From Oscillospiraceae bacterium (GTDB lineage Bacteria; Bacillota; Clostridia; Oscillospirales; Oscillospiraceae), in assembly GCA_017416685.1 (NCBI GenBank), contig JAFQBN010000022.1, positions 1 through 43,819 on the forward strand: DNA of 43,819 nt. Reading direction: 5' to 3'. Shown here one piece after another: positions 32,201-39,671 of this stretch (positions are counted from its first letter, which is position 1; each line of letters starts with the position of its first letter). Made by a program: the position numbers and the translations under genes. The notes beneath the pieces are model-generated. The model was given only the letters and a program-made list of their open reading frames with translations, was not told where the DNA came from and ran no database searches.

Positions 32201-33460
32201 ATGAAAGAAATCTATGTTGTCAGCTGCTGCCGCACCGCCGTTGGCTCTTTCGGCGGCAGCCTGAAGGATGTCCCTGCCGCTGAGCTGGGCGCAGCTGTAG
32301 TGAAAGATGCCCTGACCCGCGCCAAGCTCCTGCCGGAGCAGGTGGACGAGCTGATGTTCGGCTGCATCCTCACCGCCGCACAGGGCCAGAATGTGGCCCG
32401 TCAGGTGGGTGTCGGGGCCGGTCTTCCCTTCTCCGTCCCCGCCTACACCGTGGGTATGGTGTGCGGCTCCGGCATGAAGTCCGTCATCGAGGGCGCTCGC
32501 GCCATCCTCTGCGGCGATGCCGACGTAGTGGTTGCCGGCGGCACCGAAAACATGTCCGCCGCCCCCTACGCCCTGCCCGACGAGCGCTGGGGCGGGCGCA
32601 TGGGTGACAAAAAAGTGGTGGACACCATGATCCGCGACGGCCTGTGGGACGTGTACAACGACTATCACATGGGTACCACCGCCGAAAATATCTGCGATGT
32701 GTGGGGCATCACCCGGCAGGAGCAGGATGAATTCGCCGCCGCCTCCCAGCGCAAGTCCGAGGCCGCCCACGCCGCTGGCAAATTCGATGCGGAGATCACC
32801 CCCTTCATGGTCCGCCGGAAGAAGGAACTTGTGGAATTCAAGGTGGACGAGTATCCCAAGGCCGGCGTCACTGCCGAGGGCATCGCCAAGCTGCGGGGCG
32901 CCTTCCCCGTTGGCCCCGAAGGGGTTGAGGACTCCGTCGTTCACACCTTCCAGCCCACCGGCATCCGCGCCGAAGCCGCCCGCACCCACACTCAGCGCGT
33001 TACCGCCGCCAATGCCTCCGGCATCAACGACGGTGCAGCCGCCATCGTGCTGGCCTCCGGTGAAGCGGTGCAGAAGTACGGTCTGAAGCCCATGGCCAAG
33101 CTGGTCAGCTGGGGGCAGGGCGGTGTGGATCCCAAGATCATGGGCGTGGGCCCCGTTCCCGCCTGCCGTCAGGCTATGGAAAAGGCCGGCCTGGCCGTGG
33201 CCGACATTGATCTGGTGGAAGCCAATGAAGCCTTCGCCGCCCAGTCCATTGCGGTTGCCCGTGAGCTGGGCTTTGACATGGATAAGGTCAACGTCAACGG
33301 CGGCGCCATCTCCATCGGCCACCCCGTTGGCGCCTCTGGCGCCCGCATCATCGTTACCCTGCTGCACGAAATGGCCCGCCGGAGCGAGGTCAGGCGCGGT
33401 CTTGCCACTTTGTGTATCGGCGGCGGCATGGGTGTTGCCACTGTGTTTGAAAAGTGCTGA
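32201..33460 (+). CDS. thlA: acetyl-CoA acetyltransferase (thiolase) with an extra segment
   Basis: Condenses two acetyl-CoA to acetoacetyl-CoA (butyrate route) or runs the reverse cleavage. The ATG at 32201 follows AAGGAG. Catalytic residues are present: Cys88 (GMVCGSGMK), His374 ([10 protein letters not shown]) and Cys405 (TLCIGGGMG). At 419 residues it is about 27 longer than usual clostridial thiolases. The surplus falls at about residues 236-266, between AKLRGAF and [12 protein letters not shown], where family members have about five residues (KKDGT-like). The inserted DNA has a few short stretches in common with the dispersed palindromic repeat. A terminator follows. Confidence 0.93.
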   Translation: MKEIYVVSCCRTAVGSFGGSLKDVPAAELGAAVVKDALTRAKLLPEQVDELMFGCILTAAQGQNVARQVGVGAGLPFSVPAYTVGMVCGSGMKSVIEGARAILCGDADVVVAGGTENMSAAPYALPDERWGGRMGDKKVVDTMIRDGLWDVYNDYHMGTTAENICDVWGITRQEQDEFAAASQRKSEAAHAAGKFDAEITPFMVRRKKELVEFKVDEYPKAGVTAEGIAKLRGAFPVGPEGVEDSVVHTFQPTGIRAEAARTHTQRVTAANASGINDGAAAIVLASGEAVQKYGLKPMAKLVSWGQGGVDPKIMGVGPVPACRQAMEKAGLAVADIDLVEANEAFAAQSIAVARELGFDMDKVNVNGGAISIGHPVGASGARIIVTLLHEMARRSEVRRGLATLCIGGGMGVATVFEKC

Positions 33461-33474
33461 TACAGCGTCAAAAC

Positions 33475-33508
33475 CGGGTCGTCCCCCACGGACGGCCCGA
33501 TTTTCTTT
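33475..33508 (+). terminator. terminator after the thiolase gene
   Basis: A 10-bp stem (cgggtcgtcc / ggacggcccg, one G-T pair) with a 5-base loop, followed by ATTTTCTTT. Confidence 0.75.
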
Positions 33509-33535
33509 GCATTTTCAGCCTCTTCGTGTTATACT
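33507..33535 (+). promoter_or_regulatory. promoter of the cobalamin-regulated genes
   Basis: TTGCAT (33507-33512), 17-base spacer, TATACT (33530-33535), starting transcription just ahead of the riboswitch. Confidence 0.65.
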
Positions 33536-33556
33536 TATTTCGACAACCAAACACCT

Positions 33557-33745
33557 GCTTCGTGGCCTGTCCGGGGCAATGGCACCGCACAGGCTGAACA
33601 AGACAATCGGGGTGCAACTCCCCAACGGTACCGCCGCTGTAAGCGACTGTAGCCGTCCCATGGCGAAAGCCGGTCACTGGAGAATGCTCCGGGAAGGCGG
33701 GACGGCGGACTGTGTCCAAGTCGCAAGTCAGAAGACCTACGAAGC
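33557..33745 (+). ncRNA. cobalamin (B12) riboswitch
   Basis: The leader has the conserved cobalamin aptamer parts in order: cggggtgcaactcc followed by ccgccgctgtaagcg, then agccggtcactgg, then the B12-box-like aagtcagaagacctacgaag. The closing stem pairs gcttcgt (33557-33563) with acgaagc (33739-33745). A terminator hairpin follows at 33811-33838, so cobalamin binding should stop transcription of the downstream uptake genes. Confidence 0.93.
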
Positions 33746-33810
33746 GTGGCCTGTCCCCGCCCCTGCGAGAAACAGGGCTGCGGGAATATTCTGCGCGCAG
33801 AAAAACGGCT

Positions 33811-33838
33811 GCGGCGTCCGGAAGGACGCCGCTTTTTT
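33811..33838 (+). terminator. riboswitch expression-platform terminator
   Basis: Perfect 9-bp stem gcggcgtcc / ggacgccgc with a GGAA tetraloop and TTTTTT, twenty bases before the next start codon. It is the likely off-switch of the cobalamin riboswitch. Confidence 0.88.
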
Positions 33839-33857
33839 GCGCATGAAGGAGGACCTT

Positions 33858-34253
33858 ATGAAAAAAAACACCAAACTCACCCTCTGCCTTGTCACGCTGC
33901 TGGCTGCAGTCGCCCTGCTGGGCGCCGTGTACCTCGCCGCCCGCCCCTCTCCCGTCACGGGCGAAAAGAGCATTGCAGTCACCGTAGTTCACGCCGACAA
34001 AAGCGAGAAAATTTTCCGCTACGAAACCGATGCTGAATATCTCGGCTCCGTTCTGATGGAAGACGGACTTGTAAAAGGTGAGCAGGGCGCTTACGGCCTG
34101 TACATCAAGGAAGTGGACGGAGAAGTTGCGGATTTTGCTGTGAACGGGGCGTATTGGGCGCTTTTTGAGGGCGAAGAGTACGCAACTACCGGCATTGATG
34201 CCACTGTGCTGGAGGACGGGGACCAATTCTCCCTGGTGTACACCCTTGGATAA
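33858..34253 (+). CDS. DUF4430 secreted/anchored protein, probable cobalamin capture
   Basis: The ATG at 33858 follows AAGGAGG. The 131-residue protein has one N-terminal hydrophobic segment (about 7-28) without a lipobox cysteine, so it is either a membrane-anchored or a cleaved secreted protein. The rest (about 38-131: DAEYLGSVLMEDGLV, VNGAYWALFEGE, LEDGDQFSLVYTLG) is the DUF4430 domain, related to the C-terminal beta domain of transcobalamin/intrinsic factor. Placement behind a cobalamin riboswitch and before an ECF S component makes B12 or corrinoid binding outside the cell the best guess. That role is inference. Confidence 0.85.
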   Translation: MKKNTKLTLCLVTLLAAVALLGAVYLAARPSPVTGEKSIAVTVVHADKSEKIFRYETDAEYLGSVLMEDGLVKGEQGAYGLYIKEVDGEVADFAVNGAYWALFEGEEYATTGIDATVLEDGDQFSLVYTLG

Positions 34254-34749
34254 GCGGCGCTTGGCCGGTCAGGTCGCCCTGTTTGGGGTGCTTGGCGCCC
34301 TGACCTTCGCCGCCAAGGTGGCGATGATGGCACTGCCCAATATTGAGCCGGTGTCCCTGCTTATCATGGTTTACGCGGTCACTTTGGGCAAAAAGTGTCT
34401 GTTTCCCATGTATATCTATGTAATTCTGGAACTTTTGCTCTATGGTATCGGTATTTGGTCCATCGGTTACCTATACGTCTGGGCCATTCTTGCGCTGGCG
34501 GCGTGGCTGCTGCGGGACATGAAGTCGCCCCTCGGCTGGGCCCTGGTCGCAGGGGGCTTCGGCCTGCTGTTCGGCGCGCTGTTCACCCCGGTCTGCCTGC
34601 TGCTGGGCGGTCCGGCCTTTGCACTTAGCTGGTGGCTGTCCGGCATTCCCTTTGACCTGATCCACTGCGGAGCAAACTTTGCCCTTGTCCTGATCCTTTT
34701 CGTCCCCCTGCGCCGGTTAATGACCCGATTACTGGCAGAACGCTTTTAA
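34246..34749 (+). CDS. ECF transporter S component, probable cobalamin uptake
   Basis: The best start is TTG at 34246, overlapping the previous stop by eight bases (LDKRRLAGQVALFGVLG); the first ATG inside would lose membrane helix 1. The 167-residue product has five or six hydrophobic helices and the family segment MMALPNIEPVSLLIMVYAVTLG (in two parts, about 25-46). S components bind the vitamin and work with a shared energising module (EcfA, EcfA', EcfT), which is not in this window. Riboswitch control points to cobalamin, as for CbrT-like proteins. A terminator follows. Confidence 0.87.
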   Translation: MDKRRLAGQVALFGVLGALTFAAKVAMMALPNIEPVSLLIMVYAVTLGKKCLFPMYIYVILELLLYGIGIWSIGYLYVWAILALAAWLLRDMKSPLGWALVAGGFGLLFGALFTPVCLLLGGPAFALSWWLSGIPFDLIHCGANFALVLILFVPLRRLMTRLLAERF

Positions 34750-34760
34750 TCCTCACTGTT

Positions 34761-34792
34761 AGACGCCACGCCCCAAGGTGTGGCGTCTTTTT
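34761..34792 (+). terminator. terminator of the cobalamin uptake operon
   Basis: A 9-bp stem (agacgccac / gtggcgtct), 10-base loop, then TTTTT. Confidence 0.85.
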
Positions 34793-34904
34793 GCCCAAAA
34801 ATCCGGGTTTTTTGAAATTTTGCGAAATTCTCGACCGTTTACGGCGAAAAGTGATTTCCAAAATATGGTATTTTGTGGTTGGAACACGAAAGGAGGCCTC
34901 CGAT

Positions 34905-35693
34905 ATGACGCTTTTGCCCAGACGTGGCGAGGGACAACGGGTCTTGTCTCTGCCCCTGGACCAAATTCGCCCCAACCCGGATCAACCCCGCCGCACATTC
35001 GACCCACAAGCCCTGGAAGAGCTGGCAAACTCCATCCGGGCCCTCGGTATCCTGCAGCCGCTCTCTGTTCGAAAGACCGACTGCGGATGGGAGCTGGTAG
35101 CCGGTGAACGACGGCTGCGCGCCGCGGCTATGGCAGGATTGGAGCGTGTCCCCTGTCTGCCCATCTGCACAGACAGCCAGAACTCCTCTCTGCTGGCACT
35201 GGTGGAAAATCTTCAGCGGCAGGATCTGGACTTTCTGGAGGAATCCCTTGCGCTGGACAAGCTGCTGCGGACCTACTGCCTGTCCCAGGACGAGGTCGCC
35301 CGTCGCATTGGCAAATCACAATCTGCCGTGGCCAACAAACTCCGGCTGCTGCGGTTGCCCCTCAGCATCCTGCAATCCTTGCGGGACAACGGTTTGACGG
35401 AGCGACACGCACGGGCGCTGCTCCGTTTGGAACACGACCATCGATTGGAACACGCCGCCGCCCAAGTCACAGCCGGACATTTTACAGTAGCCCGGACCGA
35501 GCAATATGTGAACGGACTGTTGGCTGCCAATAAACCCCGCCCAAAACGTTCCTTCGTTATTAAAGACGTGCGCCTGTTCCTGAACAGCGTTACCCGGGGT
35601 CTGTCCATGATGAAATCTGCCGGTGTGGATGCCTGCTGTCAACAGCAGGAGACAGATGATGCGATCTGTCTGACCATCCGCATCCCCAAATAA
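34905..35693 (+). CDS. ParB/Noc-family DNA-binding protein
   Basis: The ATG at 34905 follows AAAGGAGG. The 262-residue protein has the ParB N-terminal CTPase-type region (about 14-110: LPLDQIRPNPDQPRRTF, WELVAGERRLRAAAMAG, LALVENLQRQDLDFLEE) and the KorB-like helix-turn-helix (about 120-160: LSQDEVARRIGKSQSAVANKLRLL). It lies directly upstream of parA-parB, the position of noc in Bacillus, so it may be a Noc-type nucleoid occlusion protein; a second ParB is the alternative. I saw no Noc-site palindrome in the window. The 110 bases before it are AT-rich without a clear promoter. Confidence 0.85.
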   Translation: MTLLPRRGEGQRVLSLPLDQIRPNPDQPRRTFDPQALEELANSIRALGILQPLSVRKTDCGWELVAGERRLRAAAMAGLERVPCLPICTDSQNSSLLALVENLQRQDLDFLEESLALDKLLRTYCLSQDEVARRIGKSQSAVANKLRLLRLPLSILQSLRDNGLTERHARALLRLEHDHRLEHAAAQVTAGHFTVARTEQYVNGLLAANKPRPKRSFVIKDVRLFLNSVTRGLSMMKSAGVDACCQQQETDDAICLTIRIPK

Positions 35694-35702
35694 GCCTCCC
35701 TG

Positions 35703-35748
35703 ACCTCCCGTATTTGTTTCACGTGAAACATCTGCGGGAGGTTTTTTA
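35703..35748 (+). terminator. terminator containing a parS site
   Basis: Arms acctcccg (35703-35710) and cgggaggt (35735-35742) followed by TTTTTT. The loop is itself the 16-bp palindrome of a parS site, so the whole forms one long hairpin. It ends the noc-like gene. Confidence 0.8.
35715..35730. promoter_or_regulatory. parS site 1
   Basis: tgtttcacgtgaaaca, a perfect match to the universal ParB-binding consensus and a perfect palindrome. It lies within the terminator hairpin upstream of parA. Confidence 0.95.
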
Positions 35749-35763
35749 ATGTCTCCACCTCTG

Positions 35764-35779
35764 TGTTCCACGTGAAACA
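35764..35779. promoter_or_regulatory. parS site 2
   Basis: tgttccacgtgaaaca, the other common variant of the ParB-binding consensus, 33 bases after site 1 and just ahead of the parA promoter. Confidence 0.95.
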
Positions 35780-35804
35780 ATTTCCGCCTTTTGCGTGAAA
35801 ACAG

Positions 35805-35833
35805 TTGAAAATTTGCCGCCCGGTTGATATAAT
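35805..35833 (+). promoter_or_regulatory. parA-parB promoter
   Basis: TTGAAA (35805-35810), 17-base spacer, perfect TATAAT (35828-35833). The nearest parS site ends 25 bases upstream, so ParB bound there could affect transcription. Confidence 0.75.
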
Positions 35834-35865
35834 GTATGTAATTGATATTATGGGGTGAAAGCGCT

Positions 35866-36618
35866 ATGGCAAAAATCGTTGCAATCGTCAACCAAAAAGG
35901 CGGCGTGGGTAAAACCACCAGCAGTGTTAATCTGTCCGCAGCCTTGGCTGCCAAGGGTTACCGGGTTTTGCTGTGCGACTTTGACCCTCAGGCCAACGCA
36001 ACGTCCGGCCTCGGCGTGGATAAGGGCCGCGCCCCCAACGTGTACGACCTCATCATCCGTTCTGTGGAGCCGAAAAACGCCGTGGTCAATACCCCTTACG
36101 GTGACGTCCTGCCCGCCAACAAGGATTTGGCCGGTGCGGGCGTGGAGCTGATTTCTCTGGACCGCCGGGAATACCGGCTGAAAGACGCTTTGGACAAGCT
36201 CTCCGACCACTACGACTATATCTTCATTGATTGTCCTCCCTCTCTGGAGCTGCTTACCCTGAATGCCTTGTGTGCCGCCCACTCTGTCCTTGTCCCCGTT
36301 CAGTGCGAATACTACGCGCTGGAGGGCCTCAGTGATCTGGTGAGTACCATCCGCCGCATGAAGCAGCGCCTGAACCCCGGTCTGGAGCTGGAAGGCGTCC
36401 TGTTAACCATGTACGACGGCCGCACCAACCTGTCCATTCAGGTTGCCGAGGAAGTCAAGCGACACTTCCCCGGCAAAGTCTACGCCACCGTCATCCCCCG
36501 CAATGTTCGCCTGTCTGAAGCCCCCAGCCACGGCAGGCCCATCATGGCCTACGACCCCACCTCCCGGGGCGCCGAGGCTTATACCGCTCTGGCGGAGGAG
36601 TTTGCCTCCAGATCCTGA
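35866..36618 (+). CDS. parA: chromosome partitioning ATPase ParA (Soj)
   Basis: ATPase that drives origin segregation together with ParB and, in Bacillus, regulates DnaA. The ATG at 35866 (GGGGTGAAAG ribosome site) opens a standard 250-residue protein: deviant Walker A VNQKGGVGKTTSSVNL (about 9-24), LLCDFDPQANATSGLG, Walker B-like YIFIDCPPSLELLTLNAL and the C-terminal IPRNVRLSEAPSHGRPI. It is flanked by three parS sites and followed by parB. Confidence 0.96.
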   Translation: MAKIVAIVNQKGGVGKTTSSVNLSAALAAKGYRVLLCDFDPQANATSGLGVDKGRAPNVYDLIIRSVEPKNAVVNTPYGDVLPANKDLAGAGVELISLDRREYRLKDALDKLSDHYDYIFIDCPPSLELLTLNALCAAHSVLVPVQCEYYALEGLSDLVSTIRRMKQRLNPGLELEGVLLTMYDGRTNLSIQVAEEVKRHFPGKVYATVIPRNVRLSEAPSHGRPIMAYDPTSRGAEAYTALAEEFASRS

Positions 36619-36634
36619 TGTTTCACGTGAAACA
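36619..36634. promoter_or_regulatory. parS site 3
   Basis: tgtttcacgtgaaaca, identical to site 1, in the short gap between parA and parB, starting one base after the parA stop codon. Confidence 0.95.
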
Positions 36635-36665
36635 TTCGACACTACGATAAAAGAAGGTGTTTTGC

Positions 36666-37577
36666 ATGGCAAAAAGACCTGCCAACGCCCTTGGACGCGG
36701 TCTTGACGGCCTGTCCGGTTTGGGACAAGATGCAATCTTCGGCCACCCCGAGGACAAGAGCGCCGCTTCCGGCGGCGCAGTCTCCCTGCCCATCGCACAG
36801 GTGGAGCCGGGTTTGAACCAACCCCGCAAACGCTTTGAGCCGGAGGCACTTGCGGACCTGACCGAGTCCGTTCGTACCCACGGCATCATTCAGCCTTTGA
36901 CGGTTCGCCAGCTGTCCTCCGGCTACTATCAGATCATCGCCGGTGAGCGCCGTTGGCGCGCTGCACGAGCCGCCGGTCTGGACTCTGTCCCCGCCATCAT
37001 CATTGAGGCGGATGACCGCAAGGTCATGGAGCTGGGCCTGATCGAAAACCTCCAGCGCGAGGACCTGAACCCCGTGGAAGAGGCGAAGGGCTATCAGGTG
37101 CTGATTCAGGAACACGGCCTGACGCAGGAGGAGGTTGCCCAGAGCATGGGCAAGTCCCGTCCCGCCATTGCCAACACCCTGCGCCTGCTGGCTCTGCCGG
37201 AAGCGGTGCTGATCCTGTTGGAGGAGGGTTCCATTTCCGCCGGTCACGCCCGGGCCATTCTGTCCGCTCCTTCTGAGGAGCTTCAGGTCAAGGCGGCCCA
37301 AATGACCGCCACCCAGGGACTGTCCGTCCGCCAGACCGAATCGCTGATCAAATCCCTGCAAAAGCTTGCGGCCCAAGAGGAAGCGCCCGTTAAACCCACC
37401 TCCGATATTGCCATGTATTTGGCGGAAGTAGAGAAGAATCTGACTTCTCGCTTCGGCCGCAAGGTCCGGGTGGTGGACAAGGGCAAGAAGGGCCGTATCG
37501 AATTGGAATACTACGACACCGATGACCTGAACGCTCTGCTGGACGTGCTGGAACAGGTGAAGGGAGGGACTCGCTGA
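36666..37577 (+). CDS. parB: chromosome partitioning protein ParB (Spo0J)
   Basis: Binds parS, loads and slides as a CTP-dependent clamp, and nucleates origin organisation. The ATG at 36666 is favoured over a GTG three codons earlier because AAGAAGG is eight bases before it. The 303-residue protein begins AKRPANALGRGLDGL and has the CTP-binding box YYQIIAGERRWRAARAAGL (about 85-103), ENLQREDLNPVEEAKGYQ, the helix-turn-helix LTQEEVAQSMGKSRPAIANT (about 145-164), and a C-terminal dimerisation region ending RIELEYYDTDDLNALLDVL. It overlaps the next gene by one base. Confidence 0.96.
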   Translation: MAKRPANALGRGLDGLSGLGQDAIFGHPEDKSAASGGAVSLPIAQVEPGLNQPRKRFEPEALADLTESVRTHGIIQPLTVRQLSSGYYQIIAGERRWRAARAAGLDSVPAIIIEADDRKVMELGLIENLQREDLNPVEEAKGYQVLIQEHGLTQEEVAQSMGKSRPAIANTLRLLALPEAVLILLEEGSISAGHARAILSAPSEELQVKAAQMTATQGLSVRQTESLIKSLQKLAAQEEAPVKPTSDIAMYLAEVEKNLTSRFGRKVRVVDKGKKGRIELEYYDTDDLNALLDVLEQVKGGTR

Positions 37578-38062
37578 TGAGTGCCGAAACCCAGACCCCG
37601 GAACAGCAGCCGGCCCGCCGCAAGACAAACCGCCCCGCACTCTTCGCATATATGGTGGCTCTGTTTTCCGTGGCGTTTCTGCTGCTGCTGATGTCCTACT
37701 TTATGCAGCAGCGCCGCAACGACCAGCAGCTCATCGAAGAAGGCCTGCAGAAAAACGCCTCCGCCCTGCAGATCACCCAATCCGTGCAGAAGCAGAACGA
37801 AACTCTGCGCCAACAGGTGGCCGACCTGGAGGCCGAACTTGCCGCCCAGGCCGAGCAGCAGGAGAAGGTCACCCTTGCCATGGACTGGCTCTGGCGCATT
37901 CAGCGGGAGTTTTTCCAGCGGCGTTACAACTCCGCCCGACAGATGATCGAGGCATTTGAGGAGAGTGGTTTGAAGCCTTTCCTGTCAGCCGAACCTCTTG
38001 CTGACCCTGAGTACCGATCACCGCTGGAACAGTATGAAGCCATCTACGACTCGCTTTTCTGA
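37577..38062 (+). CDS. single-pass membrane protein with coiled coil, in the par operon
   Basis: The 161-residue protein has a basic N-terminus (QQPARRKTNRP), one membrane helix (about 22-43), and a heptad-rich coiled coil (about 50-100: QKQNETLRQQVADLEAELAAQ). It ends in a small C-terminal domain (about 100-161: LAMDWLWRIQREFFQRRYNSA, LSAEPLADPEYRSPLEQYE). It starts inside the parB stop codon (TGATG), so it is co-translated with parB. I do not recognise a named family. The topology resembles divisome or envelope scaffold proteins, with the C-terminal part probably outside the cell. A role connecting segregation to the envelope is only a guess from context. Confidence 0.8.
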   Translation: MSAETQTPEQQPARRKTNRPALFAYMVALFSVAFLLLLMSYFMQQRRNDQQLIEEGLQKNASALQITQSVQKQNETLRQQVADLEAELAAQAEQQEKVTLAMDWLWRIQREFFQRRYNSARQMIEAFEESGLKPFLSAEPLADPEYRSPLEQYEAIYDSLF

Positions 38063-38082
38063 ATTTCGTCCGTATCGCGTGC

Positions 38083-38088
38083 TATAAT
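38083..38088 (+). promoter_or_regulatory. -10 element of serS
   Basis: Perfect TATAAT about 26 bases before the serS start codon. The -35 position (38060-38065, tgaatt) is a poor match. No T-box leader is present. Confidence 0.45.
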
Positions 38089-38113
38089 TTGTAAATAAAG
38101 GGAGATTTTACCA

Positions 38114-39415
38114 ATGCTCGACATTAAGTTTATTCGTGAGAACCCCGATGTGGTGAAAGAAAATATCAAAAAGAAGTTTCAGGACGCCAAGCTGCCTCTG
38201 GTAGATGAGGTTCTGGTTCTGGACGAGCAGAACCGCACCGCCCAGACCCGTGCCAACGAGCTGCGTTCCGCCCGCAACAGCCTGTCCAAGCAGGTTGGTA
38301 TGCTGATGGGTCAGGCCAAGAGGGACCCCTCCAAGCTGGCCGAGGCCGAGGCGGTCAAGGCTCAGGTCAAGGCCAACGCCGATGAGCTTGCAGCCCTTGA
38401 GGCTCAGGAGGTTGAGCTGGCCGAGAAGATCCGCCGCATCCTGCTGACCATCCCCAATATCATCGATCCCTCCGTCCCCATCGGTGCCAGCGACGAGTTC
38501 AACGTGGAGGTGGAGCGCTTCGGCGAGCCTGTCACTCCCGATTTTGAGGTCCCCTACCACACCGAGATCATGGAGACTTTCAACGGCATCGACATGGACA
38601 GCGCCGGCCGGGTGTCCGGCAACGGCTTCTACTACCTGATGGGCGATATCGCCCGTCTGCACTCCGGCATTCTGGCCTACGCCCGGGACTTTATGATCGA
38701 GAAGGGTTTCATTTACTGCATTCCTCCCTTCATGATCCACGGCAACGTGGTGGAGGGCGTTATGTCCCAGACCGAGATGGACGCCATGATGTACAAAATC
38801 GAGGGCGAGGACCTGTACCTCATCGGTACGTCCGAGCATTCCATGATCGGCAAGTTCATCGATCAGATCATCCCCGAGCAGAGCCTGCCCCAGACCCTGA
38901 CCTCTTACTCCCCCTGCTTCCGCAAGGAGAAGGGCGCCCACGGTATCGAGGAGCGCGGTGTGTACCGCATCCACCAGTTCGAGAAGCAGGAGATGGTAGT
39001 CGTCTGCAAGCCCGAGGACTCCATGGCCTGGTACGAGAAGATGTGGCGCTACAGCGTGGAGCTGTTCCGCTCCATGGACATCCCCGTGCGCCAGCTGGAG
39101 TGCTGCTCCGGCGACCTGGCCGACCTGAAGGTCAAGTCCTGCGACATTGAGGCCTGGTCCCCCCGCCAGCAGAAGTATTTCGAGGTCTGCTCCTGCTCCA
39201 ACCTGGGCGATGCTCAGGCCCGCCGCCTGAAGATGCGCGTCAAGGGCGAGAAGGGCACCTACCTGCCCCACACCCTGAACAACACTGTGGTGGCACCTCC
39301 CCGCATGCTTATCGCCTTCCTGGAGAACAACCTGCAGGCCGACGGCAGCGTGAAGATCCCCGCCGCCCTGCGTCCCTACCTTGGTGGTATGGAGGTCATG
39401 CTTCCTAAGAAGTAA
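38114..39415 (+). CDS. serS: seryl-tRNA synthetase
   Basis: Charges tRNA-Ser (and tRNA-Sec where present). The 433-residue class II enzyme has the N-terminal coiled-coil tRNA-binding arm (about 30-105), then the catalytic core with motif 2 FRKEKGAHGIEERGVYRIHQF (in two parts, about 275-296) and motif 3 LNNTVVAPPRMLIAFLENN. The ATG follows GGGAGA. The last 11 codons plus stop are duplicated exactly downstream at 39552-39585. Confidence 0.96.
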   Translation: MLDIKFIRENPDVVKENIKKKFQDAKLPLVDEVLVLDEQNRTAQTRANELRSARNSLSKQVGMLMGQAKRDPSKLAEAEAVKAQVKANADELAALEAQEVELAEKIRRILLTIPNIIDPSVPIGASDEFNVEVERFGEPVTPDFEVPYHTEIMETFNGIDMDSAGRVSGNGFYYLMGDIARLHSGILAYARDFMIEKGFIYCIPPFMIHGNVVEGVMSQTEMDAMMYKIEGEDLYLIGTSEHSMIGKFIDQIIPEQSLPQTLTSYSPCFRKEKGAHGIEERGVYRIHQFEKQEMVVVCKPEDSMAWYEKMWRYSVELFRSMDIPVRQLECCSGDLADLKVKSCDIEAWSPRQQKYFEVCSCSNLGDAQARRLKMRVKGEKGTYLPHTLNNTVVAPPRMLIAFLENNLQADGSVKIPAALRPYLGGMEVMLPKK

Positions 39416-39585
39416 TCGCTTCTTCCTTCTGCCCAACTCGAAAAACCAAACCGCGACCCAGCGGCGCGGTCGGGGTTTGGAGAGGACGAGCAGCGCAGCG
39501 AATGAGCCGTCAGCCGACTGGCGGCGAACGATGCGGAGCTTGTGAGGACGAGGTGGTATGGAGGTCATGCTTCCTAAGAAGTAAT
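39383..39585 (+). repeat. 34-bp duplication of the serS 3' end flanking a 135-bp insert
   Basis: The sequence ggtggtatggaggtcatgct and the 14 bases after it, through the stop codon and one more base (taat), occur identically at 39383-39416 (the true serS end) and 39552-39585. Between them lie 135 bases with a hairpin (ccaaacc...ggtttgg, about 39447-39481) and a 9-base direct repeat gaggacgag at 39482-39490 and 39544-39552. No coding region lies in the insert, and beyond it 39586-39671 holds only the mscL leader. Confidence 0.8.
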
Positions 39586-39671
39586 TCCATTTTGTAATAT
39601 TCGCTCTGTATAATACCCTGCGTTTTCGCTTTTCCCATAAAAATATAAAAAATTGAGAGGAGCAACCCAAA

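Noticed and set aside
33123-33857. Coding frame joining the end of the thiolase region to the DUF4430 gene
   Set aside because: The open frame spans the thiolase terminator and the cobalamin riboswitch. The true start is at 33858 with AAGGAGG.
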